Below are positions 27,318 through 35,206 of a stretch of 64,000 nucleotides of DNA, piece after piece. Source of the DNA: Nocardia carnea. GTDB lineage: Bacteria > Actinomycetota > Actinomycetes > Mycobacteriales > Mycobacteriaceae. Each line of letters opens with the position of its first letter. Positions within the stretch are counted from its first letter, which is position 1. A model generated the notes under the pieces. It was not told where the DNA came from and made no database searches. It saw only the letters and a program-made list of their open reading frames with translations. The translations under genes and the position numbers were made by a program. The stretch covers positions 1 through 64,000 of the forward strand of contig NZ_JARWOV010000298.1 of NCBI RefSeq assembly GCF_029868855.1, given 5' to 3'.

Positions 27318-28124
27318 TCATGACACGTCCCGCTTACGTTCCAGGAGCGTCATCAACAGCAGGGTGATGAGCGCGAGACCCATCAGCAGGACTGCGGCGC
27401 AGTAGGCGCCGAAATCGTTGTGATCGTTGATATAGCGTTCGTGCACCAGCAGGGTGAGCGTCTGCGAGACACCGGGGAAACCGGAGGACACCATGATCAC
27501 CGCACCGAATTCGCCGAGCGCGCGGGCGACGGTGAGCACCACACCGTAGGTGAGGCCCCAGCGGATGGCGGGGACCGTGATCCGCCAGAAGGTCTGCCAG
27601 CGGGACGCGCCGAGGGTCGCGGCCGCCTGTTCCTGATCGTCACCGATCTCGTGCAGTACCGGTTCCACCTCGCGCACCACGAACGGCATGGTCACGAAGA
27701 CGGTCGCCAGCACCATCCCGGGCAGCGCGAAGATCACCCGGAAACCCCATTCGGTGACCACCCCGAACCAGCCGCCGACACCCCACAGCATGATCAGCGC
27801 GACACCGACCACCACCGGCGAGACCGCGAACGGCAGATCCACCACGCCCTGCAGCAGCCGCCGGCCCGGGAAGTTGCCGCGTACCAGGGCCAACGCGATC
27901 ACCACCCCCAGGATCACGTTCACCGGCACCACGATGATCAGGATGATCATGGACAGGTTGAAGGCCGAGATGGCGGCCGGCGTGCTGATCTGGTCGACGA
28001 ACGCGCCGATACCGTGCTCGAACGCCCGGTACAGGATGATCCCCAGCGGCAGTACCAGCAGCACGAACAGATAGCCGAGCGCCAGCACCCGCAGGGTCAC
28101 CCGGCTGGATGCGGACAGTTTCAT
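27318..28124 (-). CDS. cysW: Sulfate ABC transporter permease CysW
   Basis: A 268-residue permease with about six membrane segments and the EAA-type cytoplasmic loop around [20 protein letters not shown]. It forms the translocation channel with CysT. Its ATG at 28124 overlaps the cysT stop (ATGA), and cysA follows. Confidence 0.95.
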   Translation of the reverse strand: MKLSASSRVTLRVLALGYLFVLLVLPLGIILYRAFEHGIGAFVDQISTPAAISAFNLSMIILIIVVPVNVILGVVIALALVRGNFPGRRLLQGVVDLPFAVSPVVVGVALIMLWGVGGWFGVVTEWGFRVIFALPGMVLATVFVTMPFVVREVEPVLHEIGDDQEQAAATLGASRWQTFWRITVPAIRWGLTYGVVLTVARALGEFGAVIMVSSGFPGVSQTLTLLVHERYINDHNDFGAYCAAVLLMGLALITLLLMTLLERKRDVS

Positions 28125-29008
28125 CGAGCCTCGCGTTCCTTCCGCGCCGTCCGTTCGGCGAACACCCGCAGCACCAGCAGGGCGGCGAACGCGATCACCA
28201 GCAGCGCCACCGATACCGCTGCCGCGTTCACCGGCCGGTCGATTTCGATCTGCTGCTGGATGTACTGCGACGCAACCTGTGTCTCCCGCGGAATGTTGCC
28301 GCCGATCAGCACCACCGACCCGAACTCACCGATCGCCCGGGCAAAGGCCAGCCCGCCGCCGCTGATGATCGCGGGTGCCAGCGTGGGCAGCACGATCCGC
28401 CGGAATGTCGTCCAATTGTCCGCGCCCAGCGACAGCGCCGCCTGCTCGACTTCGCGGTCCGCCTCGATCAGCACCGGCTGCACCGAACGCACCACGAACG
28501 GCAGGGTGACGAAGGCCAGCGCGACCACCAACCCCGGCTGGGTGGCGTTCAGATGGATATCGATCGGGCTCTTGGGCCCGTACAGTGCGAGCAGCACGAT
28601 ACTGGCGACGATCGTCGGCAGCGCGAACGGCAGATCGATCAGGGCATTGACCAAGCCCTTGCCGGGGAAGTCGTCACGCACCAGCACCCAGGCGATCAGC
28701 GTGCCCATGACGACATTGACCAACGCCACCACTACCGATACGAGCACCGTCACCCGCAGCGAGGCCAGCGCCAGCGGGTCGGTGATCGCGCCCCAGAACC
28801 CGGACCAGCCGTCGTCGAAGGCACTGAAGGTCAGCGCGGCCAGCGGTAGCAGCACGATCACGCTCAGCCACAGCATCGCGGTGGCGATACCGAGTGGGCC
28901 CACCGAACCGGTGAACCGCAACCAGGAGCCCAGCGGGCGGCGGGCGGGTTCGTCGCGCACCGCGGCCGCGGCGGGCGCGGGTTCGGTGCCGGGGCTGTGT
29001 TCGGTCAC
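28121..29008 (-). CDS. cysT: Sulfate ABC transporter permease CysT
   Basis: A 295-residue permease with about six membrane helices and the coupling loop around VEQAALSLGADNWTTFRRIV. An N-terminal Ala/Pro-rich cytoplasmic stretch of about 30 residues precedes the first helix. It starts at GTG 29008, 36 bp after the sulfate-binding protein gene, and overlaps cysW by 4 bp. Confidence 0.95.
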   Translation of the reverse strand: MTEHSPGTEPAPAAAAVRDEPARRPLGSWLRFTGSVGPLGIATAMLWLSVIVLLPLAALTFSAFDDGWSGFWGAITDPLALASLRVTVLVSVVVALVNVVMGTLIAWVLVRDDFPGKGLVNALIDLPFALPTIVASIVLLALYGPKSPIDIHLNATQPGLVVALAFVTLPFVVRSVQPVLIEADREVEQAALSLGADNWTTFRRIVLPTLAPAIISGGGLAFARAIGEFGSVVLIGGNIPRETQVASQYIQQQIEIDRPVNAAAVSVALLVIAFAALLVLRVFAERTARKEREAR

Positions 29009-29044
29009 GAGTATCGAGTATCGCGTGTGGTCCGAGTCACCTGG

Positions 29045-30079
29045 CTACTCGGTCGCGTTGTCGTAGGCGACGGCGATGGCGCCGGAGTCGGGAGCGAACA
29101 GATCCGCCTCCACCGTCTCCCACCCGCCGAGGTCGGCGATGGTGTACAGCGTGGCCGGTTCCGGGAACGCCTCGGCGAATTCGGCGGCGACCCCGGGGTC
29201 GACCGGGCGGAAGCCGGCCTCGGCCCAGGCCCGCTGCGCGGCCGGGGTATAGAGGAAATCCCGGAACGCCAGTGCCTTCTCCGGATGCTGTGCGTGTTCG
29301 AGCACCGCGACCGGATTCTCGATCCGGAACGTGGCCTCCGGCACGATATGTACCACCGGGTCCCCGTGCCGTTCGGCGAAGATCGCCTCGTTCTCGTAGC
29401 TGATCAGGACGTCACCGGTGCCCTGCAGGAAGGTCTCGGTGGCTTCCCGGCCGGATTTCGGCTGCACCCGCACCCGGGTGAGCATCTGATTCAGGTAGTC
29501 GATTCCCGCCTGCTGATCGCGACCCCCGTCGCTGGCCGCGGCATAGGGCGCCAGCAGATTCCATTTCGCGGAACCGGAGCTGAACGGGTTCGGGGTGACC
29601 ACCTCGACGTCCGGGCGCAGCAGATCGTCCCAGCCGCGGATGTTCTTCGGATTACCGGCCCGCACCACCAGGCTGACCACCGAACCGAACGGGATACCGC
29701 GGGTGGCGTCGGCGTTCCAGTCCGGATCCACCAGCCCGGCGTCCACCAGCCGCGTGATATCGGGTTCGAGGGAGAAGCTGACGATATCGGCGGGGGCCCC
29801 GCGGGCGATCTTGCGGGACTGGTCGGCGGAGGCGCCGTAGGACTGGCGTACCTCGACCCCTTCGCCCGCTTCGGTCTCGTTGAAGGCCGGCACGACCTTG
29901 TCGTAGCCGGGTTTGGGGATCGCGTACGCGTACAGGTCGACCGTGCCGCCGCTGCCGTCGGCGCCGCCGCCCCCGACCTCGTCACTGGAACCGCCCGCGC
30001 ACGCGCTCAGCAATACGGGCAACGTCACCAGCGCGGCGAACAGCCGGCGCCGCCGTGCCGGACGACCGGTACGCGACAT
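29045..30079 (-). CDS. subI: Sulfate-binding lipoprotein of the ABC transporter
   Basis: A 344-residue extracellular sulfate-binding protein. The N-terminus has a basic stretch, a hydrophobic core and a lipobox LLSACAGG, so it is a lipid-anchored receptor. The mature part contains family segments such as PNPFSSGSAKWNLLAPYAA and GDVLISYENEAIFA. ATG 30079 sits 6-7 bases after GGAAAGG; the adjacent ATG 30082 is too close. The long open frame upstream to 30505 is not coding for this protein. It feeds sulfate to CysTW. Confidence 0.93.
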   Translation of the reverse strand: MSRTGRPARRRRLFAALVTLPVLLSACAGGSSDEVGGGGADGSGGTVDLYAYAIPKPGYDKVVPAFNETEAGEGVEVRQSYGASADQSRKIARGAPADIVSFSLEPDITRLVDAGLVDPDWNADATRGIPFGSVVSLVVRAGNPKNIRGWDDLLRPDVEVVTPNPFSSGSAKWNLLAPYAAASDGGRDQQAGIDYLNQMLTRVRVQPKSGREATETFLQGTGDVLISYENEAIFAERHGDPVVHIVPEATFRIENPVAVLEHAQHPEKALAFRDFLYTPAAQRAWAEAGFRPVDPGVAAEFAEAFPEPATLYTIADLGGWETVEADLFAPDSGAIAVAYDNATE

Positions 30080-30141
30080 CATGGACCTTTCCGCGCCGAA
30101 TCCGCGCCGAGCTCGTGCGGATCCGCGGCCACCGGCGCGGA

Positions 30142-30219
30142 TCACAGGGTGAACAGCCAGGCGATGACCACCAGCACCAGCAGCGCGGCCAGTGCGAGCT
30201 GTACTCGCGAGCGCGGCAT
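30142..30219 (-). CDS. 25-residue single-pass membrane micropeptide
   Basis: A 25-codon ORF, MPRSRVQLALAALLVLVVIA then WLFTL, that is almost entirely one membrane helix with a basic N-terminus. Its ATG overlaps the stop of the preceding 69-aa gene by one base (TGATG), which argues for real, coupled translation. It lies 62 bp ahead of the sulfate-binding protein gene. A small conserved membrane protein is annotated in the same neighbourhood in M. tuberculosis (Rv2401A, from memory). Function unknown; an accessory of the sulfate transporter is a guess. Confidence 0.6.
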   Translation of the reverse strand: MPRSRVQLALAALLVLVVIAWLFTL

Positions 30220-30428
30220 CAGCCCACCTCGCTTCCGGTCTCGCGGTCTCCATCGGTTTCGTCGTGGCCCAATACTCCGGCGGCCAGGCGCACGGCCCGG
30301 TCGATGAGATAGGCGATACCGAAGCTGATCGGCACCATGCCCACCAGCACCACGAGGAACTGCGGGATGAACGGCAACCCCGCCACCCACAGTTCGAACC
30401 CGTCCCACCAGCCGGCAATACGCTCCAC
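30219..30428 (-). CDS. Small membrane protein heading the sulfate transport operon
   Basis: 69 residues from GTG 30428: VERIAGWWDGFELWVAGLPF then a strong hydrophobic helix (IPQFLVVLVGMVPISFGIAYL) and a charged tail (HDETDGDRETGSEVG). The start is supported by a TACGCT -10 element 7 bases upstream, so the mRNA would be leaderless. The frame is open upstream to 30581 but without family-like sequence. It is the first gene of the minus-strand unit leading into the sulfate ABC genes. Function unknown. Confidence 0.72.
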   Translation of the reverse strand: MERIAGWWDGFELWVAGLPFIPQFLVVLVGMVPISFGIAYLIDRAVRLAAGVLGHDETDGDRETGSEVG

Positions 30429-30435
30429 GGCGACC

Positions 30436-30441
30436 AGCGTA
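30436..30441 (-). promoter_or_regulatory. -10 element for a leaderless start at 30428
   Basis: TACGCT on the minus strand lies 7 bases upstream of GTG 30428. This fits the TANNNT plus 6-7 base spacing of leaderless actinobacterial transcripts and would be the promoter of the sulfate transport unit. Confidence 0.5.
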
Positions 30442-30530
30442 GAACACCGGGTTCCGGGCCCTGCCCACCCGGCATGACAGGACCCGCGTCCCGGCGCACC
30501 GCCACCGCGGCCGGCGCATTCGCTCACGCC

Positions 30531-30561
30531 TTGACCTCGAGCGCGCTCGAGGTTGCAGGCT
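30531..30561 (+). promoter_or_regulatory. Second MerR/SoxR-type promoter, near-identical to that at 12028
   Basis: -35 TTGACC (30531-30536), 19-bp spacer, -10 CAGGCT (30556-30561), with the perfect palindrome ACCTCGAG-CGCG-CTCGAGGT at 30534-30553. Six bases separate the -10 from ATG 30568, so it is leaderless. Apart from the four central bases and one -10 base it equals the promoter of the SnoaL-like gene, so both should answer to the same MerR-type regulator. Confidence 0.8.
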
Positions 30562-30567
30562 GAAGTC

Positions 30568-31230
30568 ATGACACAGGCCACCGAGGTATGGAACTCCGCC
30601 TACGACAACGACACCGCACCGTGGATCATCGGCCAACCGCAACCCGCCATCGTCGCCCTGGAACGCTCCGGCCGGATACAGGGCCGGATCCTGGATCCGG
30701 GGACCGGTGCCGGTGAGCACACCATCGCGCTCACCGCCGCGGGCTACGACGTCCTCGGTGTCGACCTCTCCCCCAGCGCCGTCGCCTACGCACGGCGCAA
30801 CGCCGCGGCAAAGGGCGTGCCCGCAGCCCGGTTCGAAGTGGTCGATATGGTCGCGCTCGCGGATTCGCCCGCCAACCCGCTCGGCACCTTCGACACGATC
30901 GTCGACAGCGCCCTGTTCCACGTGTTCATGGACGACCCGGCGGCCCGTGCCGCGTACGTCCGAACGCTGCACAGGCTGTGCGAACCCGGCGGATACGTGC
31001 ACGTCCTGGCGCTCTCCGATGCCGAACCGGGTTTCGGGCCCCGTATCGGGGCAGACCTCATCCGCGACTCCTTCAGCGGACCGGGCTGGGAGCTCGAGGA
31101 CCTGCGGCCGGACCACTACTACGGGCGCGTCACCGAATCCAATGCCGGCCAGATCGGCGACCTGACGGTCGACGCCGAGGGCAAGGTAGAACTCGCGGCC
31201 TGGCTCGCCCGGATCCGGCGCACCGGATAA
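30568..31230 (+). CDS. Class I SAM-dependent methyltransferase
   Basis: 220 residues. Motif I ILDPGTGAGEHTIAL and the acidic loop VLGVDLSPSAVAYARRNA define the Rossmann SAM fold; a VDSALFHVFMDDPAAR segment recalls small-molecule methyltransferases of the TehB/thiopurine type. ATG 30568 coincides with the predicted start of a leaderless transcript from a MerR-type promoter, and that promoter matches the one upstream of the SnoaL-like gene. The substrate is unknown; a role in handling a toxic or redox-active compound would suit a SoxR-like control. Confidence 0.85.
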   Translation: MTQATEVWNSAYDNDTAPWIIGQPQPAIVALERSGRIQGRILDPGTGAGEHTIALTAAGYDVLGVDLSPSAVAYARRNAAAKGVPAARFEVVDMVALADSPANPLGTFDTIVDSALFHVFMDDPAARAAYVRTLHRLCEPGGYVHVLALSDAEPGFGPRIGADLIRDSFSGPGWELEDLRPDHYYGRVTESNAGQIGDLTVDAEGKVELAAWLARIRRTG

Positions 31231-31264
31231 CCGATGGTGGCGACTCGGGGCTCGGCAACACATC

Positions 31265-33289
31265 ATGGGTGGTATGCCGAGTCCCGAGCACGTACCACCG
31301 GCGAGCGGACTGCCGGGCACCCACCCGGCCGCGCCGCGTCGCGAGGACAGTTTCCCGGCCATCGACGACTACGCATTCCTCTCCGACTGCGAAACCACCT
31401 GCCTGATCGCCGGCAGCGGCGCGGTGGAGTGGATGTGCATACCCCGCCCCGACTCACCGAGTGTGTTCGGTGCCCTGCTCGATCGCAGCGCCGGCCATTT
31501 CCGGCTGGGACCGTACGGGCATTCGGTTCCCGCGGCCCGCCGCTATCTACCGGGCGGGATGATCCTGGAAACCACCTGGCAGACCGCGACCGGCTGGTTG
31601 ATCGTGCGCGACGCACTGGTCCTCGGCCCGTGGCACAGCACCGAGCAGCGCAGCCGCACCCACCGGCGCACCCCGACCGACTGGGATGCCGCGCATATGC
31701 TCCTGCGCACGGTCAAGTGTGTGAGCGGCACCGTCGAACTCGAGCTGAGTTGCGAACCGTCCTTCGACTACCACCGGGCCACGGCCTCCTGGGAGTACAC
31801 CGGCAAGGTGTACGAGGAGGCGACCGCGGTCTGCACCGCCGATGCGACCGCCGGACCGAACCTGGTACTCACCACCGATCTGCGGCTGGGCCTCGAGGGC
31901 CGGGAAGCCCGCGCCCGCACCCGGATGACCGAAGGCGACTGCGCCTACGTCGCGCTGACCTGGTCCGAACTGCCCGCCCCGCGCACGTTCGACGAGGCCG
32001 CCGACCAGATGTGGACCACGGTCGAATGCTGGCGGCAATGGATAACCATGGGTGATTTCCCCGACCATCCATGGCGCCGCTATCTACAGCGCAGCGCCCT
32101 CACTCTGAAGGGTCTCACCTACGCACCGACCGGTGCACTGATGGCGGCAGGCACCACCTCGCTACCGGAAACCCCCGGCGGGGAACGTAACTGGGACTAC
32201 CGCTACTCGTGGGTGCGCGATTCCAGTTTCGCCCTCTGGGGTCTCTACACCCTCGGCCTGGACCGCGAGGCCGACGATTTCTTCGCATTTCTGCACGACG
32301 CCACCACCGACCCCGACGGCGAACCGGTACCACTGCAGGTCCTGTACGGAATCGGCGGCGAACGGCACCTGCCCGAATCCACCCTGGACCATCTCACCGG
32401 CTACGGTCACGCCCAGCCGGTGCGAATCGGCAACGGCGCGTTCGACCAGGAACAGCACGATATCTGGGGCACCATGCTGGACGCGGTGTACCTGCACGTG
32501 AAATCGCGCAAGCATGTCCCGGAAACGCTGTGGCCCATGCTCAAACGCCAGGTCGACGCCGCCATCGCGAACTGGCGTGCCCCCGACCGCAGCCTGTGGG
32601 AAGTACGCGGCGAGCCACAGCATTTCACCTCCTCGAAAGTGATGTGCTGGGTCGCGCTGGACCGCGGCGCCCGCCTCGCCGAACTGCACGGCCAGGCGGC
32701 GATCGCCCGGAAGTGGCATGAGATCGCGGCGGAGATCCGGGCCGATATCCTGGCCCACGGAGTGGACGAACGCGGCCGGTTCACCCAGGTCTACGGCGGT
32801 ACCACCTTGGACGCCTCGTTACTGCTCGTGGTACTGACCAGGTTCCTCCCCGCCGACGACCCACGGATACGCGCCACCGTTCTGGGCATCGCCGACGAGC
32901 TCACCGTGAACGGCCTGGTTCTGCGTTACCGCACCGAATCCACCGACGACGGAATGTCGGGCGCCGAAGGCACCTTCACCATCTGTTCGTTCTGGCTGGT
33001 GTCGGCGCTGGTGGAAATCGGTGAAATCGACCGCGCCCGCGTCCTGTGCGAGCGACTGCTCAGCCATTCCAGCCCGCTCAAGCTCTACGCCGAGGAAATC
33101 GACCCCTACACCGGCCGCCAGCTCGGCAACTTCCCGCAGGCCTTCACCCATCTCGCGCTGATCAACGCCGTCACCCACCTGATCCGGGCCGAAGGCGCGG
33201 AACAGGCGGGCACGTTCCGTCCCGCGCACGACAGGACCGGCGGGACCCCGTGGCGCAGCCGGCCCCGCGATATCGGCCGTATGCGCTGA
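31265..33289 (+). CDS. GH15 glucoamylase/trehalase-like hydrolase
   Basis: A 674-residue glycoside hydrolase family 15 enzyme, related to the mycobacterial trehalase Rv2402. An N-terminal beta domain (TCLIAGSGAVEWMCIPRPDS) precedes an (alpha/alpha)6 barrel with WDYRYSWVRDSSFALWGLY and, later, GAEGTFTICSFWLVSALVEIGE holding a probable catalytic Glu. It would split alpha,alpha-trehalose or another alpha-glucoside in the cytoplasm; no signal peptide is seen. A second ATG at 31274 is possible. It converges on the dynamin-like gene, with only 9 bp between them. Confidence 0.9.
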   Translation: MGGMPSPEHVPPASGLPGTHPAAPRREDSFPAIDDYAFLSDCETTCLIAGSGAVEWMCIPRPDSPSVFGALLDRSAGHFRLGPYGHSVPAARRYLPGGMILETTWQTATGWLIVRDALVLGPWHSTEQRSRTHRRTPTDWDAAHMLLRTVKCVSGTVELELSCEPSFDYHRATASWEYTGKVYEEATAVCTADATAGPNLVLTTDLRLGLEGREARARTRMTEGDCAYVALTWSELPAPRTFDEAADQMWTTVECWRQWITMGDFPDHPWRRYLQRSALTLKGLTYAPTGALMAAGTTSLPETPGGERNWDYRYSWVRDSSFALWGLYTLGLDREADDFFAFLHDATTDPDGEPVPLQVLYGIGGERHLPESTLDHLTGYGHAQPVRIGNGAFDQEQHDIWGTMLDAVYLHVKSRKHVPETLWPMLKRQVDAAIANWRAPDRSLWEVRGEPQHFTSSKVMCWVALDRGARLAELHGQAAIARKWHEIAAEIRADILAHGVDERGRFTQVYGGTTLDASLLLVVLTRFLPADDPRIRATVLGIADELTVNGLVLRYRTESTDDGMSGAEGTFTICSFWLVSALVEIGEIDRARVLCERLLSHSSPLKLYAEEIDPYTGRQLGNFPQAFTHLALINAVTHLIRAEGAEQAGTFRPAHDRTGGTPWRSRPRDIGRMR

Positions 33290-33298
33290 CGATCATCG

Positions 33299-35104
33299 TC
33301 AGGCGGCGGCGATACTGTCCGCCTGCTGCCGGAGATCGCGCAGCTTGCCCATATCGGTATCGAGCCGGGCGAGGCGTTCCGCGCCCCGATCGCCGTACTG
33401 CGCGCCGGCCTCCTCGGCCACGCGCAACGCCTCGTCCGCCGCACGCAGCGCATCGGTCGCGATATCGGTGAAATGGTCCCGCAGCACCCGTTGCACCTCC
33501 CGTAGCCGGGTCCGCGATTCCTTACCGACCTGGAAGACCACATCGTCCATCAGCCGCGAAACCGCGGCTTTCGCCTCGGCCTGCCGCCGCAACCGGCGCG
33601 CCCTGCGGTCCTCCCACAGGGCATGCAGGCCGAGCAGGATACCCGCCCCGGCCGAATACCAGTTCACCAGCGACATCCCGAGGAGGCTGGTGGCCAGGCC
33701 CACCATCAGGATGCCGCCGTAGGACCCGCGCAGCGCGGACAGGAACTGTTCGGTGACACCGGCTTTCGCACTCTGCAGCGGTTCCAGCGGCGCGACGTCC
33801 GCGAGCAGATCCGACGCGTACCGGGGGCGGATATCGGGTAGCTCCGGGCGGCGGTGCTCGGCGGGAAACCGCGCCGCGACCTGCTCGCCGAGCTCCTCGG
33901 CACGGTAGTTCGCGGTTTCGAAGTTCTCCGCGATCGCCTCGGCGATCCGGCCCTCCAATTCGGTGCCGAACCGCTTCCACCGAGTGGCCGGATCTATTCC
34001 GGAGATCTCGGTTTCGGCGTCGCGCATCAGGCCCCGCAGCCGGTGCCGCAGATCGTGCTCGATATCGGCCATCAGTTCGGTACTGCCGTCGGCGAGCGTG
34101 ATCTGCCAGGTCGCGGTGCGCTGGCGCAGCTGGTCGGCCTGGTCCCGGGCGGTGGCCAGCTGCTGGGTGACATGGGCGCGGCGCCGCGGATCGCGCAGCG
34201 CGTCGGCTTCGGTGCGCAGCACCACACCGAGATGATCGCCTACGAGCTGGATATCGCGGACCGCGGATTTCACGGCCATGGCATCGGCGTGGGCCACCAC
34301 ATAGTCGCGCAGATGCTCGATCAGCTGCGGTACCCCGGATTCGATCGCCCGCTGCTGGTTACCGGACCGCTGCGCCTGGTGGTGCAGTTGCGCCGAAACC
34401 GGCGCCACCGCAAAGCCCAGTCCGGCCTCGTCGAGCAGTTCCCGGTTGAGCTCCTGCACCTGCGCCCAGTGCGGATTCCGGTCGATCTTGTTGAGCACGC
34501 AGATCACCGTCGGGCAGATCTGCCCGATTCGCCGCAGATGCGCGATCTGATCCCGGTTGTACGCGGTATCGGCATCGCTCACGTACAGCACCGCATCGGC
34601 GGCCGCGATCATCGACCACGTGGTGCTGTCCTGCACCGCGGCACCGGGCGCGTCCATCAGCACGATTCCCTCGGCCAGCAGCGCACTGGGGTGGGTGAAA
34701 TCGGCGCGGATCACGCCCTTGGCCGTCAGCGCCGGGGCCGGGTTCAACGGGTCCACGGGCTGTCGCCGGACCCGGCCGCCGCCCTCCCGCCGGACCAGGG
34801 TGGCTGTGGCCTCGGGGCCGTACTCCACGATCGCCGGAACACTGATCGGGCTGTCGGTGGCGCTGACCGGCGCGCCCGCCAGCGCGTTCACCAGGGTGCT
34901 CATCCCACTCTTCGGCGGGCCGACCACCACCAGCCGCACCCGGGTATCGGCGACCCGGGCGCGGACCATACCGAGCCGGCCCCGGAGATCGTTACGGCTG
35001 GCGGTGCGGGAAACATCCCGCAACTCGTCGATGATCTGGATGAGCGGGGCCATCACATCCGGATTCTTCACCGTGGCGGCCTGCGGTCCGGCTACGGCAG
35101 ACAA
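33299..35104 (-). CDS. Dynamin-like GTPase (IniA/IniC-like)
   Basis: A 601-residue bacterial dynamin-like protein. The GTPase domain has G1 VGPPKSGMSTLVNAL, G3 DAPG and G4 NKID. A helical stalk is interrupted near residue 460 by two hydrophobic segments (GGILMVGLATSLLGMSLVNW and the one after it), the usual membrane paddle. The start is probably TTG 35104, since GAAGGAG lies 8 bases upstream; GTG 35071 and ATG 35053 are alternatives. It follows the 837-aa low-complexity gene after 102 bp. A membrane remodelling role under envelope stress, as proposed for IniA/IniC, is inference. Confidence 0.85.
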   Translation of the reverse strand: MSAVAGPQAATVKNPDVMAPLIQIIDELRDVSRTASRNDLRGRLGMVRARVADTRVRLVVVGPPKSGMSTLVNALAGAPVSATDSPISVPAIVEYGPEATATLVRREGGGRVRRQPVDPLNPAPALTAKGVIRADFTHPSALLAEGIVLMDAPGAAVQDSTTWSMIAAADAVLYVSDADTAYNRDQIAHLRRIGQICPTVICVLNKIDRNPHWAQVQELNRELLDEAGLGFAVAPVSAQLHHQAQRSGNQQRAIESGVPQLIEHLRDYVVAHADAMAVKSAVRDIQLVGDHLGVVLRTEADALRDPRRRAHVTQQLATARDQADQLRQRTATWQITLADGSTELMADIEHDLRHRLRGLMRDAETEISGIDPATRWKRFGTELEGRIAEAIAENFETANYRAEELGEQVAARFPAEHRRPELPDIRPRYASDLLADVAPLEPLQSAKAGVTEQFLSALRGSYGGILMVGLATSLLGMSLVNWYSAGAGILLGLHALWEDRRARRLRRQAEAKAAVSRLMDDVVFQVGKESRTRLREVQRVLRDHFTDIATDALRAADEALRVAEEAGAQYGDRGAERLARLDTDMGKLRDLRQQADSIAAA

Positions 35105-35206
35105 GCCCTGCTCCTTCGCTCTCGGTCACAACACGTCCTGCGGCCACGATCGGCCGTTCACCCCCGCCCACCCGACCGGATCGAATCCGGGATCGGCCGT
35201 GAACCG

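Noticed and set aside
33286-33302. Palindrome CTGACGAT-C-ATCGTCAG spanning both stop codons of the convergent trehalase and dynamin genes as a terminator.
   Set aside because: The stem is short, has no U-tract and lies within the coding ends; it may simply follow from the facing stop codons.
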